DNA of 49,847 nucleotides from a virus. Both the position numbers and the translations under genes were made by a program. Every line of letters begins with the position of its first letter. Positions within the stretch are counted from its first letter, which is position 1. This document shows, piece by piece, positions 33,557-41,049 of this stretch. Below the pieces are notes generated by a model. That model saw only the letters and a program-made list of their open reading frames with translations, did not search any database and was not told where the DNA came from. Where the stretch lies: positions 1 to 49,847 of IMG/VR virus record IMGVR_UViG_3300034062_006955; one strand, written 5' to 3'.

Positions 33557-34024
33557 TTATAATTTTGAAATTATTTCGTTTATTCTTTTAAGGCTTTCAG
33601 TAACCGCAGCATCATATTTTTGCATTGTCGATGCGTGTTTTTGAGAAGGTCTAACATTAGTGAAGTCTTTCTTCTCATGTGGTTTAATAAACTGATTAGT
33701 CATACCAGTTTCTTTTTTATTATCTTTTGTAACCTTTAAAGTTTCTCTCATTTTTCTTAATTCGTTGTTCACCCAATTTTTCATTTGAACTCCACCATTA
33801 AGAACGAATGAACCTTCTTTATGATTACCTTTGAAATTATCAAAAAAGTTTTTGATTCTTTTCAGTTGTTTATAACTGATGAATTTTTTTCCTTGAAGTT
33901 CTTGGTTTCTTTTGTAACCTTCGCTATCCTTATCAACATCACCAACCTTACTGAGAGAAACCCTCATGTGTTCTCTCATGTTTCTTGGAAATTCAATTTC
34001 TTTATCGTATAAACTTTTATTCAC
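33557..34024 (-). CDS. Unknown basic protein, 155 aa
   Basis: Not recognised. Lys/Arg-rich, helical protein with ISYKQLKRIKNFFDNFKG and a C-terminal helix VTESLKRINEIISKL. Possibly DNA- or capsid-associated, given charge and the neighbouring small virion-type genes. Its start overlaps the 272-aa gene by 8 bases. Confidence 0.6.
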   Translation of the reverse strand: MNKSLYDKEIEFPRNMREHMRVSLSKVGDVDKDSEGYKRNQELQGKKFISYKQLKRIKNFFDNFKGNHKEGSFVLNGGVQMKNWVNNELRKMRETLKVTKDNKKETGMTNQFIKPHEKKDFTNVRPSQKHASTMQKYDAAVTESLKRINEIISKL

Positions 34025-34835
34025 TTGATAACATTTTAATTAAATCTTTTTTAGAAAAACCTTGTTTCTCCATTTGTTTTATTAAAGATTTCATATTCTT
34101 TTTTAAAAATGAAGGAATTTCTTCATCATTTTTCTTTTTAGTAACTTCAGAATTGTTTGAATTTTTCTTACCCATCAAAATATCTTCAACCACCTTAATC
34201 ATTTTTTGTTTTTGAATTTCAGATAAAGTTGCTCTTGTTACAAAATTCTTGTCTTTTTTAAATTTTGAATTTTCGTCTTTTTTTCCTGATGGGTCTTTAC
34301 CTTGTTCTAAAGTTCTTTCCCATGCATCTGGTTCAGCCATTTTTAATTCGTCTCTGAAATATTCAAAAGTTTCTTGACCATTCATATCTTTTGTTTCCTC
34401 AAATCCAAAAGCACCCGACATATCTTCTTCTTTAACTTCGTCAACAGATTCACCATAGTAAGTTCTGTAACCACGAGCAATTGGGTCGTTTGTAATTCTT
34501 GCAGCAGCAACTGTTTGGTCCATAGTTTTTTTCGGATGTAATCTTGGGTCTAAGATTGGAATTTTAGAATTTGAAAACGCTCCGTCTATGTTAACCAATT
34601 CTTCTAACTCACCTGTAATTTCTTTCGATGATTTTTTCTTTTTTGATTTGGCACATTTATTCAAATATTTTTTGATTACCTCAACTTTGTCTTTTGGTAT
34701 TTTCATCATTACATCTTTTTTTCTTGCTTCAGTTAAAGTTTCTTCCACAGAATAGTATAATGAATAATCATTTCCCTTATCTCTAAGGAAAAAATAATAT
34801 GGCGATGAATAAAATTCTTTGTCTATAGTAATCAT
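34017..34835 (-). CDS. Unknown protein, 272 aa, first gene of minus-strand unit
   Basis: Not recognised. N-terminal ~35 residues YYFFLRDKGNDYSLYYSVEE look folded. The rest is Lys/Glu-rich, helical and repetitive in charge, including MDQTVAAARITNDPIARGYR near residue 105. No signal peptide. It heads the compact minus-strand run and has a TATTTATA motif 16 nt upstream. Possible assembly or virion protein; no firm evidence. Confidence 0.6.
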   Translation of the reverse strand: MITIDKEFYSSPYYFFLRDKGNDYSLYYSVEETLTEARKKDVMMKIPKDKVEVIKKYLNKCAKSKKKKSSKEITGELEELVNIDGAFSNSKIPILDPRLHPKKTMDQTVAAARITNDPIARGYRTYYGESVDEVKEEDMSGAFGFEETKDMNGQETFEYFRDELKMAEPDAWERTLEQGKDPSGKKDENSKFKKDKNFVTRATLSEIQKQKMIKVVEDILMGKKNSNNSEVTKKKNDEEIPSFLKKNMKSLIKQMEKQGFSKKDLIKMLSSE

Positions 34836-34851
34836 CTGTTTCTTTTTAATC

Positions 34852-34859
34852 TATAAATA
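34852..34859 (-). promoter_or_regulatory. Candidate late-promoter motif, head of minus-strand unit
   Basis: TATTTATA (minus strand) 16 nt before the ATG at 34835. It faces away from a second copy at 34873, giving a divergent pair in a 53-nt gap. Confidence 0.55.
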
Positions 34860-34872
34860 CTAAGAGATAAGG

Positions 34873-34880
34873 TATTTATC
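34873..34880 (+). promoter_or_regulatory. Candidate late-promoter motif, fibre gene
   Basis: TATTTATC 8 nt before the ATG at 34889; plus-strand half of the divergent pair. Confidence 0.5.
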
Positions 34881-34888
34881 ATTAGTTT

Positions 34889-37800
34889 ATGTCATATCAG
34901 AATATTAATCAATACAATTATAGAAGGTGGGCGTTAATTCCATTCAATGAAATCACCGACATTTGCCTTGCATCAGATGAAAAAGACTATGACCAAGAGG
35001 TAGTTTTTTCTCCTTTGTTGATTGGTGAAAATGATGGGAATCGTATGCCGTTTAAGTTTGATATCAATCATTCGGCAACAACTTTATGTCAATCGGCAAC
35101 ATGTTCTTTTGATAATCAAACAATTGTTTCTGAAAACTATTGGAACCCAACTGATACTGACCCAAACTTTTGTCCTATAATTACTGACTTATGTGACGTT
35201 GGTTTAACAGGTATAGATAATGGACTTGTTAAAAAAATGTCAGGAGAAACAATTCAAATTAATACAGGTTTATATTCAAGTATCTCAGACAAATACAGTA
35301 GATACAAATATGATAGGAGAATGAAAATGCATCCTATCACAGGTTTCACTACAACAGCAAATAGACTTTGGAATGATAATTCATATTCATATGATTTGTC
35401 TTATTCAAATGAAAACAATAGTGTAGGTTGGTTTGCAAAATTAAATGGTGGATTCTTCCAAGGATTTTATAAAATAGCTGGATATGATTATCAAGTTTTT
35501 CCTGAAAGAGTTAACTTAGGATGGACAAGTGAATTCTTATTAAGATATAGATGGACTGGTGATACTTCAGTAGGTTTGAATAACAGATACCCTGATAATA
35601 AAGGAACATTCTTTTTCATGGGTGCGAGAGCTGAAAATAAATTTTACCACTATGCTGACGGACATCCTCCACAAGATACGGGATACACAAGAGTAACGTC
35701 AGGTTTGACCTGTATGCATACTTGTGGTTGCACAAGTAGTGCAAACACAGCCTCAACTTGTTATTCAGTTTATCAACTATCAGGAATTACAAACACAACT
35801 TGTAGTTGTGGATGTCCATGTAATTGCACAACATCAGCACAATTTCCTGAAAAGGACCCATTATATGATGGAGTTTCGAATGGATTATCTCTGAGGTTGA
35901 GTGGTGATAGTGGAAACCCGAGATTATGTATCAAGACATATAGGATTACAGGTGGTTGCGAATCTACAGGAACTTGTTTGACAGGATTGACATATGTCAC
36001 TGGAACTTCAGTAACTGAATGGTGTTCTACGAGAGGTATCTTTGATGACTGTAGAAATACAACATATATCAATGTTGAACACTGGGTTCAAATCGATGCC
36101 GTGTTCCAACGTAATGAATATTTTTCAGGATGTGACCTTTGGGATAAAGGTGGTCTTGGATTAATTGTTTCGGATGAATATACCGCTACAACAGCCAATA
36201 ACAGTTTAAGTTTAATTAAACCTCCAATAACTCACGCAGATGTATATGACCCTGAAACAACTGAGGTTGTTACATTCACAGATATTTGGATGGAGGAAAA
36301 AAATTACAGATTGGGTAAGTTGAAACTATTCGTAAATGGTAGACTGTTCATGGTAGTTGAAAACTTCGAAGAAATTATTCCACACTTAGTTAACGTTGAA
36401 AAAGAAAAACAAATTGGTGTTGGTTATAACATTTCATTAGGCGGGGGAACACAAGGACTCAAAGATAACTTAACGTTCTCAGGAACTTGTCCTGCAACTG
36501 TTGATGAGATAGTTTATCAACAAGACCCGGAGTGTTTAACAACACATGACTTAGACAATACAATTTATTCAGGATTGACAACTCATATCAGACTTGAGGA
36601 AATTTTTGGTGGAAGTATGATAGGTGATATCAGTGCATTTAGAATGTATACCGAGCCTCTCAACGCTAGTCAAATTGCACATAACTTTAGAGTTTTGAAA
36701 TCAAGATATGATTTATTAGACCCTAATTGTCCAAACTGTAGAATTATTGTTCCTGATAATGATTTAACATATTTAGCATTCCCTTGTAACGATTTATATT
36801 ATGAGTTGTTTGAATGTCCAACACCTACACCAACAGTAACTCCGACGGTAACACCAACCATTACACTTACACCAACAATTACTCCTACTTCTACGGTAAC
36901 ACCTACTTTAACTCCAACATCATCGATAACTCCAACAGTTACTGAGACACCAACTAATACTCCAACACCAAGTATTACTCAGACTCAGACTCCAACAATC
37001 ACTCCAACAGAAACTTTAACTAACACTCCCACTGAAACTCCAACCCAAACACCAACAATCACTCCAACAATTACTGAAACGCCAACTAATACTCCAACAC
37101 CAGGTCTTAGTCCAACACCTACACCTACAATAACTCCATCAATATCTGAGACTCCAACTAATACACCAACAAATACAGAAACACCAACTCAAACCGAGAC
37201 TCCGACGCAAACTCCAACACCAACTCAAACCGAGACTCCGACGCAAACTCCAACACCAACTCACACAAGATTTGCATTCTTATGTTGCACTGGTTCAACT
37301 GCTGTTGAGGCTTGTTCGTGTTCTTCAGGAACTGTAACAATATGGGGTGATTATTCTAATTTTGATGAAAATGATTTATTCTTCAATAATCCAATAGGTG
37401 ACGTTACGGTTGACATGTTTGGTTTTTATGTATTTGATTCTATTAGTATAGAATTGGATTCTAATGGTGTTATAATTGGTGCATATAGTTTGTGTCCGAC
37501 TGTAACTCCTACAGTATCTGTTACTCCAACTGAAACACCAACTAATACTCCAACTGTAACTGAAACACCAACAGTAACTCCAACACCAGGACTTAGTCCA
37601 ACACCTACACCAACAATAACACCTACGATATCAGAAACTCCAACAAATACACCAACTGAAACCCCAACACCAACACCAACTTTGCCTGATAATAATTTCT
37701 TGTTACAAGAAGATTATTTCATGATTCTCCAAGAAGATGGATTCGGAATTTATATTGAAACCGAAATTCCAACACCAACACCTACCCCTACTCAGACTGA

Positions 37801-37957
37801 AACACCTACTCAGACTCCGACTAATACCCCAACTATAACACCTACTCAAACATCTACACCAACAGTAACACCTACTGAACCATTCTTCCTATTATTTGAA
37901 GATAGTTCAATTGCTACGGCAGAAAATAACGATAATATTGAAATAGATATAATATAA
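34889..37957 (+). CDS. Large fibre/adhesin-like protein: LamG-like domain, Thr-Pro linkers, type A module
   Basis: 1022 residues. Residues 1-640 are a beta-rich region with the concanavalin A-like/LamG layout (LGKLKLFVNGRLFMVV, then GDISAFRMYTEPLNASQIAH). A Cys-rich loop near 272-312 holds nine or more Cys. From about 644 the chain is Thr-Pro linker, a type A Cys-bounded module (792-871, starting RFAFLCCTGS), more linker, and a short LLQEDYFMILQEDGFGIYIE element. A last linker and an acidic tail follow. No signal peptide; a virion receptor-binding or decoration protein is likely. The Thr-rich linkers are plausible O-glycan acceptors for the enzymes encoded at 42.9-49.8 kb. Confidence 0.72.
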   Translation: MSYQNINQYNYRRWALIPFNEITDICLASDEKDYDQEVVFSPLLIGENDGNRMPFKFDINHSATTLCQSATCSFDNQTIVSENYWNPTDTDPNFCPIITDLCDVGLTGIDNGLVKKMSGETIQINTGLYSSISDKYSRYKYDRRMKMHPITGFTTTANRLWNDNSYSYDLSYSNENNSVGWFAKLNGGFFQGFYKIAGYDYQVFPERVNLGWTSEFLLRYRWTGDTSVGLNNRYPDNKGTFFFMGARAENKFYHYADGHPPQDTGYTRVTSGLTCMHTCGCTSSANTASTCYSVYQLSGITNTTCSCGCPCNCTTSAQFPEKDPLYDGVSNGLSLRLSGDSGNPRLCIKTYRITGGCESTGTCLTGLTYVTGTSVTEWCSTRGIFDDCRNTTYINVEHWVQIDAVFQRNEYFSGCDLWDKGGLGLIVSDEYTATTANNSLSLIKPPITHADVYDPETTEVVTFTDIWMEEKNYRLGKLKLFVNGRLFMVVENFEEIIPHLVNVEKEKQIGVGYNISLGGGTQGLKDNLTFSGTCPATVDEIVYQQDPECLTTHDLDNTIYSGLTTHIRLEEIFGGSMIGDISAFRMYTEPLNASQIAHNFRVLKSRYDLLDPNCPNCRIIVPDNDLTYLAFPCNDLYYELFECPTPTPTVTPTVTPTITLTPTITPTSTVTPTLTPTSSITPTVTETPTNTPTPSITQTQTPTITPTETLTNTPTETPTQTPTITPTITETPTNTPTPGLSPTPTPTITPSISETPTNTPTNTETPTQTETPTQTPTPTQTETPTQTPTPTHTRFAFLCCTGSTAVEACSCSSGTVTIWGDYSNFDENDLFFNNPIGDVTVDMFGFYVFDSISIELDSNGVIIGAYSLCPTVTPTVSVTPTETPTNTPTVTETPTVTPTPGLSPTPTPTITPTISETPTNTPTETPTPTPTLPDNNFLLQEDYFMILQEDGFGIYIETEIPTPTPTPTQTETPTQTPTNTPTITPTQTSTPTVTPTEPFFLLFEDSSIATAENNDNIEIDII

Positions 37958-37971
37958 AAAAATAGATTAAA

Positions 37972-38478
37972 ATGGCAAATACAAAAATAAGTGCGTTACC
38001 AACATTTACAGGAGACACCACGGGTGCTTATCTTGTTATGGATAATAGTAGTTTAACTGAAACTTTTAAAGTTCCAAAAGAAACATTATTTAGTGGATAT
38101 ACAACAAATGTTGTGTCACCCGTCTCAGGAAGTTGGACTTTATCTGCAGGAACAAATACTGTTAGTTTTACAGTTACTGCAGGTGAATCATATGTTATGT
38201 GGGTGAATGGAAATATTCCAAACGGTATTGTTAATTGGAATGCAACAGTAACACTATCAAACACAAACGTTCCTGCAATAGGTGTTCAGTATGGTTGGTA
38301 TTATCTTGCGGGAGATGCTTTGGTGTTAACATCAATACCAAGTCAGATAGTTGGAACTGCGGGAGCCATTATTACCACATCACCACCAGCTTCAAATTCA
38401 AACACCTTTACATTTGGTATAACCAATAACAGTGGAACATCTCAAATAATATATTACGGATATATTAAAGTAAGTTAA
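37972..38478 (+). CDS. Probable fibre or tail-attachment protein, 168 aa
   Basis: Begins MANTKISALPTFTGDTTGAY, a leader shared in pattern with the following collagen-like protein (ISQLPLTTSG...), which looks like a common virion-attachment segment. The rest is a beta-rich Ser/Thr/Val domain (SGSWTLSAGTNTVSFTVTAG), probably a jelly-roll. No late motif upstream; it follows the 1022-aa gene by 14 nt and probably shares its transcript. Confidence 0.65.
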   Translation: MANTKISALPTFTGDTTGAYLVMDNSSLTETFKVPKETLFSGYTTNVVSPVSGSWTLSAGTNTVSFTVTAGESYVMWVNGNIPNGIVNWNATVTLSNTNVPAIGVQYGWYYLAGDALVLTSIPSQIVGTAGAIITTSPPASNSNTFTFGITNNSGTSQIIYYGYIKVS

Positions 38479-38526
38479 GATAACAAACTATAATACAGAT
38501 AATGCCAAATACGGACTATAAAAACA

Positions 38527-38534
38527 TATTTATA
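38527..38534 (+). promoter_or_regulatory. Candidate late-promoter motif, collagen-like fibre gene
   Basis: TATTTATA 13 nt before the ATG at 38548. Confidence 0.5.
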
Positions 38535-38547
38535 AAATAAAAACAAA

Positions 38548-39801
38548 ATGCCAAATTTACCAATATCCCAATTACCATTAACAACGTCAGGACAACCTGA
38601 ATCTTGGATGGCGATTGTAAACTACAATGTTGACCCATCAGGGATTACAAATAAAATATATTTCTCATCATTAACAGAACAATTTTCAGGTTCAACAGGA
38701 ACAAGTGGAACTTCTGGTTCTTCGGGAACAAGTGGAATAGATGGTTCATCAGGGACTTCTGGCTCAAGCGGAACTTCTGGTTCTTCGGGAACAAGTGGAA
38801 TAGATGGTTCATCAGGGACTTCTGGCTCAAGCGGAACTTCTGGTTCTTCAGGAACAAGTGGAATAGATGGTTCATCAGGGACTTCTGGCTCAAGCGGAAC
38901 TTCTGGTTCTTCAGGAACAAGCGGAATAGATGGTAGTTCAGGAACCTCAGGTATAGATGGTTCTTCAGGAACAAGTGGTTCAAGTGGAACTTCAGGTTCA
39001 TCTGGGACTAGTGGAACCTCTTTTCAATGGTTAGGTCCTTGGAGTTCTACCACTAATTATTATCGTAACGATGTTGTTAGTTATTCAGGTAGTTCATTCA
39101 TTCTTATTTTTGAGGGACCGATTATAAATCAACCACCACTCGGACCAACATTTCCACCTGCATGGGAATTAATGGCACAGGCGGGAACAAATGGCACTTC
39201 AGGGTCATCAGGAACGTCTGGTTCATCAGGAACGTCTGGTTCATCAGGAACGTCTGGTTCTTCAGGGACAAGTGGAGATTCAGGCTCAAGCGGAACATCA
39301 GGTTCTTCAGGAACAAGTGGAACATCTGGTGTTACTCCGTCAATTCCAAGTAATGCTTGGGGTTCATTTATTTCGTTGGAAAGTCAATATGTTACTAGTA
39401 TAACAACAGCATATTCGATGACCGCGGATACCCAAACTTCGGGAAATGGTGTTATTGTTTCCGCAGATACAAGATTTGTTGTTGCAAGTGCAGGAACATA
39501 TAATTTACAATTTTCTTGTCAAATAGAATCAACAGGAGGAGGTAGTGCCCAAACCATGGATATATGGTTGGCAATAAATGGTAATAATGTTGATAATTCA
39601 AATACACAAGTTGTTGGTAATTCGAACAACGGAAGAAGCGTAGCTGCTTGGAATTTCGTTGAGCCACTAAACGCCGGTGATTACATGGAATTGAAATTTA
39701 GAGTTAGTGATATTAGATTAGGTTTTGCGTATGATATTGCACAAATAAATCCAACAAGACCTGCAATTCCGTCGGTTATTATAACGGTAACTCAAGTTTA
39801 A
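38548..39801 (+). CDS. Collagen-like fibre with CBM-like insert and C1q-like head
   Basis: 417 residues. Residues 1-48: attachment leader (LPISQLPLTTSGQPESW). About 50-153: collagen-type Gly-x-y repeats (GTS, GSS, GID). About 156-210: a small domain FQWLGPWSSTTNYYRNDVVS followed by a W-containing end, resembling carbohydrate-binding module 5/12. About 212-268: second Gly-x-y region. About 270-417: a C1q/TNF-like jelly roll (TADTRFVVASAGTYNLQFSC and the AGDYMELKFRV strand). Gly-x-y repeats imply a homotrimer. A receptor-binding fibre is the natural reading. Ends 1 nt before the next gene. Confidence 0.8.
   Translation: MPNLPISQLPLTTSGQPESWMAIVNYNVDPSGITNKIYFSSLTEQFSGSTGTSGTSGSSGTSGIDGSSGTSGSSGTSGSSGTSGIDGSSGTSGSSGTSGSSGTSGIDGSSGTSGSSGTSGSSGTSGIDGSSGTSGIDGSSGTSGSSGTSGSSGTSGTSFQWLGPWSSTTNYYRNDVVSYSGSSFILIFEGPIINQPPLGPTFPPAWELMAQAGTNGTSGSSGTSGSSGTSGSSGTSGSSGTSGDSGSSGTSGSSGTSGTSGVTPSIPSNAWGSFISLESQYVTSITTAYSMTADTQTSGNGVIVSADTRFVVASAGTYNLQFSCQIESTGGGSAQTMDIWLAINGNNVDNSNTQVVGNSNNGRSVAAWNFVEPLNAGDYMELKFRVSDIRLGFAYDIAQINPTRPAIPSVIITVTQV
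38734..38922 (+). repeat. 63-bp tandem repeat, 3 copies (collagen-like)
   Basis: Three copies starting at 38734, 38797 and 38860, each encoding GIDGSSGTSGSSGTSGSSGT plus Ser. They differ only at a few bases (for example TCG/TCA). A diverged fourth starts at 38923. Likely unstable in copy number. Confidence 0.88.
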
Positions 39802-39802
39802 G

Positions 39803-40363
39803 ATGTATACAACAGACTGCAATTATTTCAATATAACAAACTACAATAATGTCCAAGAAGGATATTATAGGTGGACAGGATGTACAGGTATCGTAAGTGT
39901 TTCACCAATCAATACGTTGGACTCAACATACCTTTGTGCTAAAAATGTTACAGTCGAACAATATGGTGCACCCCTTACAATTGTGTTTGCGGGATTATGT
40001 CCATCGAATACACCAACACCAACAATGACACCAACAATCACTCCAACACCTGTCACACAAACTCCAACACCTACACCAACGATTACACCAACAATTACTC
40101 AAACATTTATCCCGAGTTACAACTTATGGTCTTCAGGTTATTTTGAAGATGCTTGTAATTTGGTTAACATACCTCAACCAGCTAACGTCACAATCTATAG
40201 CACAATTCCTTTCACTTCATTAGTTGAGGGTGACTTTGTTTATGGAAATCCTGGTCAAACAATTCCACCTAATTCACCAGGAAATATTATATCAGATGGA
40301 GCGGTTTGGATTCAAATAAACGTTTTAAATGGTCAGGTCCTCGACGTCGGTATTTGCAATTAA
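39803..40363 (+). CDS. Thr-Pro linker protein with Cys-bounded module
   Basis: 186 residues. N-terminal domain (1-~68) is Cys-containing and beta-rich (YNNVQEGYYRWTGCTGIVSV). About 69-102 is a Thr-Pro linker. The last ~80 residues (YNLWSSGYFEDACNLVNIPQ to the final Cys-Asn) are a diverged member of the module family seen in the two following genes, with the Ala-Cys near its start and a Cys at its end. No signal peptide. Starts 1 nt after the collagen-like gene, so it is co-translated. Confidence 0.68.
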   Translation: MYTTDCNYFNITNYNNVQEGYYRWTGCTGIVSVSPINTLDSTYLCAKNVTVEQYGAPLTIVFAGLCPSNTPTPTMTPTITPTPVTQTPTPTPTITPTITQTFIPSYNLWSSGYFEDACNLVNIPQPANVTIYSTIPFTSLVEGDFVYGNPGQTIPPNSPGNIISDGAVWIQINVLNGQVLDVGICN

Positions 40364-40378
40364 AATAAAAGAGTTAAG

Positions 40379-40386
40379 TATTTATA
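40379..40386 (+). promoter_or_regulatory. Candidate late-promoter motif, 195-aa gene
   Basis: TATTTATA ends 3 nt before the ATG at 40390, whose MAVC start parallels the MAC start of the next gene. Confidence 0.5.
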
Positions 40387-40389
40387 GAC

Positions 40390-40977
40390 ATGGCAGTATG
40401 TGGTGTAACAATTTTTAGTGAAAATTTAAGTGGTCTTACGACAAACGTAACGTTTTACCCATGCTCAGGTGGAACTATATCGTTGGGTGAACAAGTTTTC
40501 CCATTCAATTACGTTGATGATTATTACTTTGGTCAGTTTGATTGTTATGTTCCTCTATATGATTACAACTACATATTAGAAATTCCTTGTCCAACTGTAA
40601 CTCCGACTCCGACCGTTACAGCAACTGTAACACCGACAATAACTTTAACGCCAACAGAAACACCAACAAATACTCCAACCGTAACACCAACCATAACTCC
40701 AACAAACTCAAGATTTGAATTTACTTGTTGCACAGGTTCTACATTATCAAATGCGTGTGGATGTTTAGGTGGAACAGTATCAATTTGGGGTGACGAAAGT
40801 AATTTCGACCAAAATACATTATTTTATAATGAACAATTAGGACCTGTGACAATCAATATGTCAGGTTTTTATAACAACTCAAATGTTGTTATTGAGTTGA
40901 TTTCTGACGGAACTACAACAGGTTTTTTCTCTTTCTGTCCGACTCCAACACCAACGGTCACACCATCGGCAATTTAA
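40390..40977 (+). CDS. Thr-Pro linker protein with type A module, 195 aa
   Basis: N-terminal domain (1-~66, MAVCGVTIFSENLSGLTTNV) is followed by a Thr-Pro linker (~67-105), a type A module (~106-184) with CCTGS, VSIWGDESNFDQNTLFYNE, GFYNNS and a closing Cys, then a short Thr-Pro end. The module is clearly related to the one in the 1022-aa protein. Probably a small virion decoration protein anchored by its N-terminal domain. Confidence 0.68.
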   Translation: MAVCGVTIFSENLSGLTTNVTFYPCSGGTISLGEQVFPFNYVDDYYFGQFDCYVPLYDYNYILEIPCPTVTPTPTVTATVTPTITLTPTETPTNTPTVTPTITPTNSRFEFTCCTGSTLSNACGCLGGTVSIWGDESNFDQNTLFYNEQLGPVTINMSGFYNNSNVVIELISDGTTTGFFSFCPTPTPTVTPSAI

Positions 40978-41024
40978 TAATAACATTTTTTTCAAACCAT
41001 ATAATAAAATAGACTGAATCGTAG

Positions 41025-41032
41025 TATTTATT
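41025..41032 (+). promoter_or_regulatory. Candidate late-promoter motif, 575-aa gene
   Basis: TATTTATT 17 nt before the ATG at 41050. Confidence 0.5.
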
Positions 41033-41049
41033 AGAAAAATAGTAATACG

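Noticed and set aside
34889-37957. Large Cys/Thr-rich protein read as a host-secreted adhesin
   Set aside because: There is no signal peptide or C-terminal sorting domain, and it starts with a phage late motif among fibre genes; a virion protein is the simpler reading.
38734-38940. Evenly spaced repeats resembling a CRISPR array
   Set aside because: The 63-bp units are in frame, contiguous without unique spacers, and encode Gly-x-y collagen-like residues.
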